Assembly (NCBI GenBank): GCA_903919925.1
Contig: CAIXKO010000336.1
Span: 1 to 53,726, forward strand
DNA length: 53,726 nucleotides
Source of the DNA: an uncultured Bacteroidota bacterium
Lineage (GTDB): Bacteria > Bacteroidota > Bacteroidia > Bacteroidales > UBA12481
Direction: 5' to 3'
Shown here: positions 25,616 through 34,269 of the stretch, in pieces
Position numbering within the stretch: position 1 is the stretch's first letter
How the letters are laid out: every line of letters begins with the position of its first letter
Notes under the pieces: generated by a model
What the model was told of the DNA's origin: nothing
Databases searched by the model: none
Seen by the model: only the letters and a program-made list of their open reading frames with translations
Position numbers and translations under genes: made by a program

Positions 25616-26473
25616 ATGAAAAATTATGTTTATTTATTTGTTTTTCTGTTGATTACAGCTTGTACCTCTGTAAAAAACGATCCTAATAAAGAAGATTGGA
25701 TCCAGTTGTTTAACGGCAAAGATCTTACTGGTTGGGATATCAAAATTGCAGGATCGGCCTTAAACGAGAATTTTAATAACACTTTCAGGGTAAAGGATGG
25801 CGTGTTGACTGCGAGTTATGATCAGTATCAAAAATTTAACGGGGAATATGGGCACATTTTCTATAAGGACAAGTTTTCCTATTACAAAATTCGTGTTCAG
25901 TATAGGTTTGTGGGGCAGCAAACACCTGGTGGTGCAGGATGGGCTTTCCGCAATTCAGGGATCATGCTGCATGGCCAATCGGCTGCCAGTATGACCAAAG
26001 ATCAGTCGTTCCCTACTTCCATCGAGTTTCAGCTTTTGGGCGGATCGGGCGAAGGTGAGCGTCCAACGGGAAATCTTTGCACTCCGGGGACCAATGTTGT
26101 GATGAAGGACTCACTTTTTACACCTCACTGCATAAATTCCTCCTCGAAAACCTTTAATGGTGATCAATGGGTTGAAGCTGAGGCCGTTGTATTGGGCGAT
26201 TCCGCAATCACCCACCTCATTAACGGCGATACCGTACTTTCTTACACCAAGCCGCAGCTGGACGAAAGGGAAGCAACTTACCCGGAAATGTTTACTCATT
26301 TTGGAAGCAAAATGCTAAAAGAAGGATCCATTTCACTCCAGGGAGAAAGCCATCCGGTAGAATTCAGGAAAGTGGAACTACTTAATCTTAAAGGATGTAT
26401 GGATAAAAAGGCAGTGAATTACAAGTCCTACTTTGTTGAATCCGACAATAGCCAATGCAAGTACAGCAAATAA
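25616..26473 (+). CDS. DUF1080 (3-keto-disaccharide hydrolase) lipoprotein
   Basis: 285 residues with a lipoprotein leader (FVFLLITAC). The DUF1080 signature is clear: WIQLFNGKDLTGWDIKI, then FRVKDGVLTASY, and GWAFRNSGIMLHGQ. The C-terminus bears a small module, KGCMDKKAVNYKSYFVESD, like a short Ca/Cys loop. The domain is a concanavalin-like fold; characterised relatives cleave 3-keto-glycosides after oxidation of the sugar. Encoded 8 bp after the GH38 gene, so it probably acts on the same glycan at the cell surface. Confidence 0.9.
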   Translation: MKNYVYLFVFLLITACTSVKNDPNKEDWIQLFNGKDLTGWDIKIAGSALNENFNNTFRVKDGVLTASYDQYQKFNGEYGHIFYKDKFSYYKIRVQYRFVGQQTPGGAGWAFRNSGIMLHGQSAASMTKDQSFPTSIEFQLLGGSGEGERPTGNLCTPGTNVVMKDSLFTPHCINSSSKTFNGDQWVEAEAVVLGDSAITHLINGDTVLSYTKPQLDEREATYPEMFTHFGSKMLKEGSISLQGESHPVEFRKVELLNLKGCMDKKAVNYKSYFVESDNSQCKYSK

Positions 26474-26513
26474 ACTATTTGATCAGAAAAAAAACATTTT
26501 TTTCTTTGCCGTT

Positions 26514-26541
26514 TTGTAATTCAGACATTTTTTTACTTTTG
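26514..26541 (+). promoter_or_regulatory. Bacteroidota promoter for the hyperacidic protein
   Basis: TTG (26514-26516), 17 bp, then TACTTTTG (26534-26541), close to TTG-N17-23-TAnnTTTG. The ATG lies 17 bp beyond the -7 box. Confidence 0.5.
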
Positions 26542-26558
26542 AAGAAAATCTTAAAGCC

Positions 26559-26801
26559 ATGAAAATCTTTGATGACGAGGAGACATTCTTTGCTACCGAT
26601 GCGGACGATCAGTTAGATGATCTTGATACGGAATTTGAAGGTGAAGAAGATGAAGATGATTACGATTTGGACGATGATGAGATTGATGAGATCTCTCTCG
26701 ACGAATTAGATGATGACGACTTCGACATGGAAGACGATGACGATCTGCCATTCGATGAAGAGGATGATGAAGCTATCGAGCCGGAAGAAGAAGGTCTTTA
26801 A
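26559..26801 (+). CDS. Hyperacidic small protein (47 of 80 residues Asp/Glu)
   Basis: 80 residues containing 29 Asp, 18 Glu and a single Lys (residue 2); no cysteine and no signal peptide. Hydrophobic residues (Phe, Leu, Ile, Tyr) recur every 3-6 positions between acidic runs, which is unlike random low complexity and could give an amphipathic or short-linear-motif character. It has its own promoter. The codons mix GAT and GAC, so the DNA is not a simple repeat. Possible roles are nucleic-acid mimicry, metal binding, or an acidic chaperone or anti-factor; none is demonstrable. It faces the RhaA-like gene, 13 bp away. Confidence 0.75.
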   Translation: MKIFDDEETFFATDADDQLDDLDTEFEGEEDEDDYDLDDDEIDEISLDELDDDDFDMEDDDDLPFDEEDDEAIEPEEEGL

Positions 26802-26814
26802 GCCAGTTTGGATT

Positions 26815-28080
26815 TCATCTTTTTTGTAGCACCTCTTTTACGTAGTTCAGCACTTCGGTGATGTACTGCTGGCCTGGGGGTGTTCCCATCATTAAGCAAT
26901 AGTAATCCCAGACCGCGCCAAAAGGCATAGATTTCAGTTCTTCCAAAAGAGCAAGCCGTTCAAAAAGTTTTTTTTCTATTTCCAGTTGACGGAGTTCATC
27001 CGTTGGTTCGAGCAGTGCGAGTAGAAAAGCTTTTTGAACGGCACGTGCTTTTACCACTAGTTCACCGGTGCGATTGATTCCGGAATTAAAGAAATCCAGG
27101 CTGAGGTTTATCAGATTTAAAGCTCCTGACCGTACCACTTCCTGTGCAATCAGGGTAATTTCATCATTCATAGAAACGGCTTCATCGCTCCCGGATCTGA
27201 TTCCGCGGGTAAGATTCAGCAGCAATCCTTCCGTAAACGGCAGTAATGCTGAAATTTTATCGCCCACCTGACCAGAAGTATGAAACTGACCATTATCGAG
27301 GCAAATGATCAGCCGGTTCTGGATGGCGTAGGCTAGATAAAACTCGTGTGAACCAACAGTCATGGCTTCACTGCCTATTCCAAACAATTTGCTTTCAACT
27401 GAATCCTTCATCAATTTGGGAGAATATCTGACCGAATAAATCTCATCCAGCGATTCCTTTAAAAGCATCCTCATGGTGAGCCGATCAACTGGCAATTCCC
27501 GGGATCCATCAGGAATCCAGAGATTGTGCAGGCAGGGTTTCTTTGTTTTCCTCCCGATTTCAGCCGCGATCTGTCTGCAAGCCTTTACATGCTCAATCCA
27601 ATAACGACGGATTGCAGGATCCCGATCAGACAGAGTAAACCCGGAAGCGGCATTGACATGGCCGAAGCATGTTGAATTAAAATCGAGCCCGATTTTCATT
27701 TGGTTAGCCCATTGAATCCACCCTTCGAAATGTTCAGGTTTAATTTCATTCCTTTCCACAGGTACCCCATTAAAATCGCCATAGATGGAGTGCAGGCTAA
27801 TCCGGTGCCTACCGGGTATCAATCCCAGAACAAATTCAAAATCGCGTTGAAGATCCAGTATACCAGGGGTTTTCCCATAGCAATTCCCTGGAGAACCATC
27901 GATATTGGAAGCTCCGCTGGCAGCAGGATCAAGGTTGGAGCTATCGCCTCCATGCCAGCAAGGTAAAGATAGCACAACATGCTTCATTCTTTGGATAGCC
28001 CTGTCAGTATCAACTCCTATAAGCCGGTACGCCTCCTGCGCCAGATTATAGGCCTTTTCGATTGCGGTTTCCTGTTTCAT
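26815..28080 (-). CDS. RhaA-family (L-rhamnose isomerase-like) protein with altered metal ligands
   Basis: 421 residues, cytosolic, full family length. Family strings are PCWHGGD, IKPEHFEGWIQWA, GLDFNSTCFGH, NLWIPDGS, VESKLFGIGSEA and LLEPTDELR. L-rhamnose isomerases bind two Mn ions with Glu, Asp, His, His, Asp, Asp and Asp. Here E229, D262, D299 and the Asp of LSLDFF remain, but the DxxH His is Gln265 (DNGQFH), the LLLHVSR His is Asn289, and the first Asp of the WDSD motif is Gly297. The catalytic metal site is therefore damaged or different. ATG 28080 is chosen; an in-frame TTG at 28095 is less likely. Third gene of an operon with two M14 peptidases (11-bp gap). No rhaB or rhaD neighbour. 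Confidence 0.85.
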   Translation of the reverse strand: MKQETAIEKAYNLAQEAYRLIGVDTDRAIQRMKHVVLSLPCWHGGDSSNLDPAASGASNIDGSPGNCYGKTPGILDLQRDFEFVLGLIPGRHRISLHSIYGDFNGVPVERNEIKPEHFEGWIQWANQMKIGLDFNSTCFGHVNAASGFTLSDRDPAIRRYWIEHVKACRQIAAEIGRKTKKPCLHNLWIPDGSRELPVDRLTMRMLLKESLDEIYSVRYSPKLMKDSVESKLFGIGSEAMTVGSHEFYLAYAIQNRLIICLDNGQFHTSGQVGDKISALLPFTEGLLLNLTRGIRSGSDEAVSMNDEITLIAQEVVRSGALNLINLSLDFFNSGINRTGELVVKARAVQKAFLLALLEPTDELRQLEIEKKLFERLALLEELKSMPFGAVWDYYCLMMGTPPGQQYITEVLNYVKEVLQKR

Positions 28081-28091
28081 TGTCTGGGTAC

Positions 28092-29969
28092 TCAATTGCC
28101 AATTTCTATTTTCTTTTTGTCGGTTCCCCCTCTTTCCGATGCGATCTCAGCCTGAATCCAGCCTTTCCCTCCATTTTTTCTGATCAGGTACCGGAAAGTC
28201 TGGGAATCATTACCATTCAGCCAAAGTTCTGTTTGTTTTCCGGTACCTGGCTTAACTGCATTTCGATAACCCTGCATGGGATCAACCATTGGAAGTTTTT
28301 CGTCGAGTGAAATTACCTGGATTTTTTCAGATGCAGAAAACAGCAACTTATCCTTTTTAACTCTTTCGAGTTTTTTACTTCTATCGGAGGCGGTAGGATA
28401 GGTTCTATCGTTTTTCACCGTGACATCCACCCAATATAAATCATCTCCCTGATCAGTAACCACGATATCAGCCACCTGGACCTTAGGGAACTGGCTCACA
28501 CAATACATCACAAAATGGGAATTGCGATCGGCCTCGGTTTCAATGTATCTGGAGGGAGGCGTTCGGCCCACATGCTTTTTACCGGTTCCGCCTATCCATA
28601 TTTCTCCAAGATCAGGATGCTTAAAAGGATGAGGATTGATCCAACCATCGCCGGTAAGTTCAATATCGATCCATTTCATGTACTCCTCATCCGAAACCTC
28701 ATTATCTCCGTTCAGATCGGCTTCATATACCGGATCGCCCCACAATTCAATGAGATATCCGTAGTTCCCCAGCAAATTGTAAGAAGCCGCCTGAGCCTGG
28801 CCAGCCAAACCACTGAAAGTTGGAGTATAATCCTTCAAAATACGTGCTCCGGTGCTAACGATACGCGTTTGAACATCCAGGTCATGCTGAAATTCAGGTG
28901 CCACCTGACGGTCGAATAGCTGGGCATATTTATTGGTTTTTCTCATTTCGGCCAATCTTTCCGGAACATTTTCGTTCCGACCATATTCACGGTTTTGCGA
29001 TGATTGCTGAGCTGGCGTCCGGGTTACTGCCTGAGGAGCGGTAAACATGATCAAACGCCCGGTATTGTGATAATGGAAACTGGCAAAAATATTTGGGCGG
29101 GCGAGCATTGCATTATAGGCGTTACGGGTACAGGGCTCCGACAAGGGGTATGGATTACCATCGCGAAGGTTCCAGCCATAAGGAAAGTTGCGATTGGGAT
29201 CGGGGCCACCAATATCATCTTCATTGATCTGACCATCACCATCATTATCAAATCCTTCAGAACCGATCCTGCGAAAACGGATACCAGGATAATCTTTTTC
29301 ATCACCAATAGAAATGAACCTGCGCTTATCAGACGATAATTTCAAATCGCCCTTACTATCAATAGCATACATGACCGACAATTCTCCATCACCATCCACA
29401 TCTTCCGTACGGTCCTCATCAAATAAACCATCACCATCATCATCCTCGGGCCGGTAAGGCTCTCTTGGATTATTCTCCGTGTTTGGATATTCCACATAGG
29501 ATGCATTTGCATCTACATTTAACCCGGGAAGGATATAGAAAGTATGATCATTTACCATGTTAAAAACATAAGGATCATAATCATAACGAGTTAACAAGTA
29601 CCACATCAGATATAGCGAGCAGTTGATTCCGTTAACCTCATTCCCATGTATAGCGCCATCCACCCACATAGCGGTTTTGGAGGAAGGATTTCCGGTTTTT
29701 TTGTTGGTAATAGTGATCAGGAGCTGATCTCTACCCATCTGGCTTTTCCCGATACTCTCCACGGATGACAGATCGGGATACTTGAGTGCGATATCCTTCA
29801 TCATCTGAGTCCATTCCGTGTAAGTATAGTATCTTTTCCAGCTCCAGGGGAAATCGAGTTCACCATGATATCCGCCTGCGCTCTGCTGTAATTTACTCTG
29901 AGCCATAATATTGCATACTATCCCTGATAAAAGCAATAATCCGATCAATAAACCATACCGATTTTTCAT
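28092..29969 (-). CDS. Secreted M14 zinc carboxypeptidase with EF-hand-like inserts (second of pair)
   Basis: 625 residues with a signal peptide (1-23). The M14 domain shows Zn ligands H108 and E111 (HGNE), N259-R260 in DPNRNFP for substrate carboxylate binding, a His in SFHYHNTG near 299-301, and the catalytic Glu in YGYLIELWGDP. Between HGNE and the NRNF motif lie three acidic loops of the DxDGDG type (about 176-185, 190-196, 241-250), absent from pancreatic carboxypeptidases and probably binding calcium. The C-terminal ~130 residues form an Ig-like beta domain. It trims peptides or muropeptides outside the cytoplasm. 12 bp from its paralogue. Confidence 0.9.
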   Translation of the reverse strand: MKNRYGLLIGLLLLSGIVCNIMAQSKLQQSAGGYHGELDFPWSWKRYYTYTEWTQMMKDIALKYPDLSSVESIGKSQMGRDQLLITITNKKTGNPSSKTAMWVDGAIHGNEVNGINCSLYLMWYLLTRYDYDPYVFNMVNDHTFYILPGLNVDANASYVEYPNTENNPREPYRPEDDDGDGLFDEDRTEDVDGDGELSVMYAIDSKGDLKLSSDKRRFISIGDEKDYPGIRFRRIGSEGFDNDGDGQINEDDIGGPDPNRNFPYGWNLRDGNPYPLSEPCTRNAYNAMLARPNIFASFHYHNTGRLIMFTAPQAVTRTPAQQSSQNREYGRNENVPERLAEMRKTNKYAQLFDRQVAPEFQHDLDVQTRIVSTGARILKDYTPTFSGLAGQAQAASYNLLGNYGYLIELWGDPVYEADLNGDNEVSDEEYMKWIDIELTGDGWINPHPFKHPDLGEIWIGGTGKKHVGRTPPSRYIETEADRNSHFVMYCVSQFPKVQVADIVVTDQGDDLYWVDVTVKNDRTYPTASDRSKKLERVKKDKLLFSASEKIQVISLDEKLPMVDPMQGYRNAVKPGTGKQTELWLNGNDSQTFRYLIRKNGGKGWIQAEIASERGGTDKKKIEIGN

Positions 29970-29981
29970 TGTCCATCCTCC

Positions 29982-31901
29982 TTAATTAATTACTACTTCC
30001 CTGGCATCCGTTCCGCCCTTCATAGAGCTCACCACAACTTTAAGGGGGGTATTTCCCTTGACCTTAACCAGCCATTTTACCTCGGCCACTGATTTTTCTG
30101 CAGGAAAGCCGGGGACAGTTAAGGTACCACCCAGTGAACCTTTTTTCTGCCATGGGGTGCCTTGAATGAAAGTAACGTTTTCACGATCTCCGATGAGCCA
30201 AACCACATCCTGGCGGTTGCCGGGCAAATCGGCCCCTCTGGCCAGGTTTGTTGAAAGCTTACCGGTATTCTCCACTTTTGCTGAAATTTCGATAATCCGA
30301 TATGATCCAGACTTTTCAACAACTTTTCCTGTGGCCTCTCTCACCACGACATGAGGAAGCAGGCCTGCTCTGAATTTCTCATATTGCCAATGTATTTCGC
30401 AGATTTTTTCCAGAATTTCACCAGGGAATGCATTGTTCTCATATTGTGGATACCACCCACCGATTTCACCTTCGCCCAACTCTGGGTGCTTGAATGGTTT
30501 CCAATCCTTAAACCAGGCTCCCTTTGCTTTTTCCTGCTGGTATTTCAGAGCTGAGCGCTGGTATAGCGTAAAGGCATCATCGCCATTGAAAGTATAACCT
30601 GGTAAATCCAAGCGATAGTTAAACAACTCTGTGGTAATCGAATAGATGCCCATTTGCTGATACGCCCAATCGGACTGAAGGCCAAATGCGTATCGTTTGT
30701 TTTCCTTTTCATTATAACTAACAACCCAGGTTTTTGGCATCTCATAACCGCGATCAATATCGAATTTGCTTTTTGATTTTAACTCCAGTTCCTTTTTTAA
30801 ATGGTCAATAGAATCGGGATACATCCAGGCCCGTGGCATATCATCGCCCATCATTTCAACATACCTTTTCCCCATAATCAGGTCAAATACAGCAATATCC
30901 CTTGGGTGCATGGATGCATCGGAAGATACTCCCATTGGACGGTAGGTAAATCCGCCGGAAGTATGATAAAACTGAGCCAACATAATATTGTGATGAGTGG
31001 AAAAGAATTCGGCAATTGCCTGAACTTCAGGAGCCGATGTTGGAAAATCGCCGGTTCCGCCGCGATATCCGTTATCATCGAACCACCCTTCAGGAAAATT
31101 CCGGTTCATATCAAATCCTTGCACTCCATCTTCGCCCCGCTTACCGTCGCCATCATTGTCCTTATCCTCCCTGATTACGGTCCAGCGGGGCTTATCGGTT
31201 TTTTCCTTGTCACCGAGACTGATCATAACTCTCGGATCCACCTCATCCTGAATATATTGACCTTTCGGATCCTTATACCGGAAAGAAGTGATTCTTCCGT
31301 CTCCATCGAGATCATCCGGCCCATCCTCGTTAATTTTTCCGTCCTTATCATCATCCTTTAGCAAGCTGTTACCCCTTTGAGTTAAATCCTTTTCAACGCT
31401 ATTATAAACGCCATCGGGGTTAACCATGGGACAGATATAGAAGGAGTTCTGATCAACCAGATTAGTAATTTCCGCATCGGATCCGTAGCCCGTAACCAAT
31501 TTATTGATTGTATAAATGCAAACTTCCGTTCCGGTGTACTCATTTCCATGAGTTGCTCCACAAATCCAATGGCCCGGTTTAGCCTGATCGTATGTCATTG
31601 GGGGAACGTTATCAACAGGCTCCTGACGTGGATTGCGTATCCGGATAAAACCATCAAGTGGTGCACCTATTTTTTTATTACTGATTATCAGCACATAAAC
31701 AGGCCGGCCATCTGAGCTTTTTCCGGCCGACTGCAATTCAGCAATATCAGGGTAAGCCTTGGCAATCGCTTTCAGGTAAGTCTCGGTACCATTAAAGCCA
31801 TGGTACTGATCAAATGAAACGGGGACCTTCTGACCAAAGGCCACAACACCTGGAATCAGGCAAAACAGCAATAAGTAAAAAGCATTTTTTTTCATATCCA
31901 T
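29982..31901 (-). CDS. Secreted M14 zinc carboxypeptidase with EF-hand-like inserts (first of pair)
   Basis: 639 residues from ATG 31901 (ATG 31895 equally possible), with a signal peptide ending near AFG. M14 residues: H118 and E121 in THGNE, N266-R267 in DMNRNFP, His in FYHTSGG, and Glu in SITTELFNYR. Acidic loops DDDKDGKINED, DLDGDGRIT and DNDGDGKRGED occupy the same place as in the downstream paralogue, so the pair arose by tandem duplication, after which they diverged strongly. A C-terminal Ig-like domain with NTGKLSTNLARG follows. The first gene of the operon; the upstream 119 bp to the histidine kinase gene contains no clear promoter box. Confidence 0.9.
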   Translation of the reverse strand: MDMKKNAFYLLLFCLIPGVVAFGQKVPVSFDQYHGFNGTETYLKAIAKAYPDIAELQSAGKSSDGRPVYVLIISNKKIGAPLDGFIRIRNPRQEPVDNVPPMTYDQAKPGHWICGATHGNEYTGTEVCIYTINKLVTGYGSDAEITNLVDQNSFYICPMVNPDGVYNSVEKDLTQRGNSLLKDDDKDGKINEDGPDDLDGDGRITSFRYKDPKGQYIQDEVDPRVMISLGDKEKTDKPRWTVIREDKDNDGDGKRGEDGVQGFDMNRNFPEGWFDDNGYRGGTGDFPTSAPEVQAIAEFFSTHHNIMLAQFYHTSGGFTYRPMGVSSDASMHPRDIAVFDLIMGKRYVEMMGDDMPRAWMYPDSIDHLKKELELKSKSKFDIDRGYEMPKTWVVSYNEKENKRYAFGLQSDWAYQQMGIYSITTELFNYRLDLPGYTFNGDDAFTLYQRSALKYQQEKAKGAWFKDWKPFKHPELGEGEIGGWYPQYENNAFPGEILEKICEIHWQYEKFRAGLLPHVVVREATGKVVEKSGSYRIIEISAKVENTGKLSTNLARGADLPGNRQDVVWLIGDRENVTFIQGTPWQKKGSLGGTLTVPGFPAEKSVAEVKWLVKVKGNTPLKVVVSSMKGGTDAREVVIN

Positions 31902-32050
31902 CCTGGTTAGGTTGAAGCGTAAAATATACACAAATAATTCCGAAATTGCCGTTCACTCAGAATGTTCTTAAACCTGGACTGCATTTTGGGAAAATGAACC
32001 GTAAATCATTTCTGGTTTTAGAAGTTTTTGTTGTTTTTTTAATATAGTTT

Positions 32051-33724
32051 ATGGAAGAGCATATTACAGATTCAAGTATTGTTATTAAAGAGCCAACAGT
32101 ACAAAATGGTCAGCTTTACCTTAACGCCACTTTAAAATCACTTCATGCTTTAAGCTTGCTGATTTCCGATAATTCTGACCCCGATAAATTTCTTTCAAAG
32201 CTTCCGTCGGTTATCGTCAGACAGGATGGAATTAAAATGGCCTGGACGCTGATTGCAGAGCTTGATGGAAGAGTTATCTCAGGAAGTTTTGCAGGACTTC
32301 CCGGCTATCCTGATATTTACGAATCCTTTATCAAGAAGCAGCAACTTCCCAACTGCCTGATTCCACATTTTAATGAAACAGGATGTCAGGTAATAGATAC
32401 TTTTCCGGCGTTTAATTCTGAGCACCCAGAACGGAATTTAGCCGGGTACTCCTATTCCCTTAAGATAAGCAAGCAGCTGAAAGTGATATTGGTGACCGCA
32501 TTTGATCAGGTGTTTGCCACTGATATTCAGAACAGGCAGGTATCTGATGTATTGGCACAAATCGTGAGCACGGCATTAAGTCATCATCAAACCATTCACC
32601 GATTACAGGAGTCGGAAGAAAAGTTCCACGTATTGTTTGAAAAATCAAGTGATGCTCAATTGATTATGAAGGGTGATGTTTATATTGACTGCAACCTGGC
32701 TATGGTACAAATTCTAGGAGCGGAATCAAAAGATGACATCATTGGTCTCACGCCCTGGGAGGTGTCGCCTGAATATCAAGCTGATGGATTGAAATCCACC
32801 GTAAAAGGACTTGGGCTGATTCAGGCAGCTGAAGATGGTGAATCGATACGGGCAGAATGGGTTCACAATCGTTTTGACGGTACTGAGGTTGACGTGGAAG
32901 TGAGTTTGACTCCAGTAGATTTCGGATCAGGTTCCTTTACTCATGTTGCCATGCGGGATATATCTGACCGCAAGCGAGCTGAAAAGGAACTTTTCGCTGC
33001 CAAAGAGCTGGCAGAGGAGAGTGATCGGTTGAAATCGGCTTTTTTAGCAAATATGTCGCACGAGATCCGCACTCCGATGAATTCGATATTAGGTTTTGCC
33101 GAGCTTCTTGGGGAAGAAGATCTGAGTACCGAAGAGAGAAAACAATACATCAATATTATCCAATCGGGCACCAACCAGTTACTTTCCATCATTTCCGATA
33201 TCATTGATGTTTCGAAAATACAGGCGGGCCAGGTAGTTCTTCACCCTGAATTGGTTAATCTGGATGAACTTTTTGAAGTGATTCAGATTAACTTCCAATA
33301 TGAGTTGGAAAAGAGGCATAAAAGTAACGTTGAAGTGAAAAGAAGTTGCATGTGCCATGCGCTCAAGGAAAGAGTGGTAGTTGACCCTGGCAGATTGAAT
33401 CAGGTAATGGGAAACCTGATATCCAATGCAATAAAATTCACCGACCATGGCTCAATCGAATTTGGCTGTACACTTGATCGGGGTTTTGTCCGATTTTTTG
33501 TAAAGGATACCGGTAAAGGAATATCGATGAATCATCAGAAAATCATTTTTGACCGTTTTCGCCAGGTTGAAGAAACCCTGACACGAACCTATTCGGGTAC
33601 CGGATTAGGACTGGCAATTTGCAAAGGGTTGATTATTTTGATGGGGGGTGAGATTGGAGTGAATAGTGAACCTGGAAAAGGGTCAGAGTTTTGGTTTACC
33701 CTACCTGTTTCCCAAAAGGAATAA
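32051..33724 (+). CDS. PAS-domain sensor histidine kinase, soluble
   Basis: 557 residues and no transmembrane helix. An N-terminal GAF-like region (about 30-175) precedes a PAS domain (about 185-310, with SEEKFHVLFEKSSDAQ and the PAC string MRDISDRKRAEKEL). HisKA has H337 in NMSHEIRTPMN. The ATPase domain has N-box NLISNAIKFT, G1 DTGKGIS and G2 GTGLGLAI. No receiver domain is attached and no response regulator is adjacent, so it is an orphan. It lies divergent to the M14 operon. It should sense a cytosolic cue through GAF/PAS. Confidence 0.9.
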   Translation: MEEHITDSSIVIKEPTVQNGQLYLNATLKSLHALSLLISDNSDPDKFLSKLPSVIVRQDGIKMAWTLIAELDGRVISGSFAGLPGYPDIYESFIKKQQLPNCLIPHFNETGCQVIDTFPAFNSEHPERNLAGYSYSLKISKQLKVILVTAFDQVFATDIQNRQVSDVLAQIVSTALSHHQTIHRLQESEEKFHVLFEKSSDAQLIMKGDVYIDCNLAMVQILGAESKDDIIGLTPWEVSPEYQADGLKSTVKGLGLIQAAEDGESIRAEWVHNRFDGTEVDVEVSLTPVDFGSGSFTHVAMRDISDRKRAEKELFAAKELAEESDRLKSAFLANMSHEIRTPMNSILGFAELLGEEDLSTEERKQYINIIQSGTNQLLSIISDIIDVSKIQAGQVVLHPELVNLDELFEVIQINFQYELEKRHKSNVEVKRSCMCHALKERVVVDPGRLNQVMGNLISNAIKFTDHGSIEFGCTLDRGFVRFFVKDTGKGISMNHQKIIFDRFRQVEETLTRTYSGTGLGLAICKGLIILMGGEIGVNSEPGKGSEFWFTLPVSQKE

Positions 33725-33806
33725 TTGGCACTTTTTTTAACGATTGTTTAACAGGCAACAATACTATAGCACTGTATTTTAGTGGCAACAAACTAAAATT
33801 TAGAAA

Positions 33807-34205
33807 ATGAAAAAATTATTAGTGATCATTTCTTTAATGGTATTTGCTGGTGTTTATGTTGCCCCTGCTTTAACCATGCATAAAGATACTGCTGCAAAGG
33901 TAGTTGCAGTTGATAAGGACAAAAAAGTAAAAGCCGGAAAATCCACAGATAAAAAGGCTATGGGTGAATCATGCAAAGGAACTTGCAGTGAAAGCTGTAA
34001 AGCCGCGTGCACGAGTGCTACCAAGGCTGGCTGTTGCGAGAGCGGAAAAGGTACTTGCTGCGGAGTAAAAATGGAATCATGCTGTGGAGTTTCCACTGGC
34101 TCTGGTTGCAAAGGTACAGGTGAGTGCACCGGAGCGTGCAAGGAAGCCTGCAAAGGAGCATGCGGTTCAAAATGCGAAGGCAAAGCTACTTGTGAGAAAA
34201 AGTAA
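33807..34205 (+). CDS. Secreted cysteine-rich low-complexity protein
   Basis: 132 residues. A signal peptide (about 1-24) is followed by a Lys-rich segment, and then 17 cysteines in about 75 residues in patterns such as CKGTCSESCKAACT, GCC, TCCG, SCCG and repeated CKxxC/ACK. The style resembles metal-binding, metallothionein-like or disulfide-rich repeats, with Gly, Ser, Thr and Lys as spacers. No family recognised. Metal binding in the periplasm is an inference from composition. It ends in a strong bidirectional terminator. Confidence 0.72.
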   Translation: MKKLLVIISLMVFAGVYVAPALTMHKDTAAKVVAVDKDKKVKAGKSTDKKAMGESCKGTCSESCKAACTSATKAGCCESGKGTCCGVKMESCCGVSTGSGCKGTGECTGACKEACKGACGSKCEGKATCEKK

Positions 34206-34222
34206 CCTGGTTACATTTTTGC

Positions 34223-34251
34223 AAAAAGCCCTGAAATTCAGGGCTTTTTTT
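34223..34251. terminator. Bidirectional terminator between the Cys-rich gene and the methyltransferase gene
   Basis: Near-perfect palindrome AAAAAGCCCTGA-AAT-TCAGGGCTTTTT with A-run on the left and seven T on the right, so it can stop transcription from both sides. Confidence 0.9.
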
Positions 34252-34269
34252 GTTGGTATCCTAATCTGT

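Noticed and set aside
26815-28080. Straight assignment as functional L-rhamnose isomerase
   Set aside because: Three of seven expected metal ligands are replaced and no rhamnose pathway genes are adjacent, so the gene symbol is withheld.
30801-31361. 186-codon open frame on the plus strand within the first M14 gene
   Set aside because: Antisense to the catalytic domain; composition is typical of a mirror frame of acidic-loop codons.
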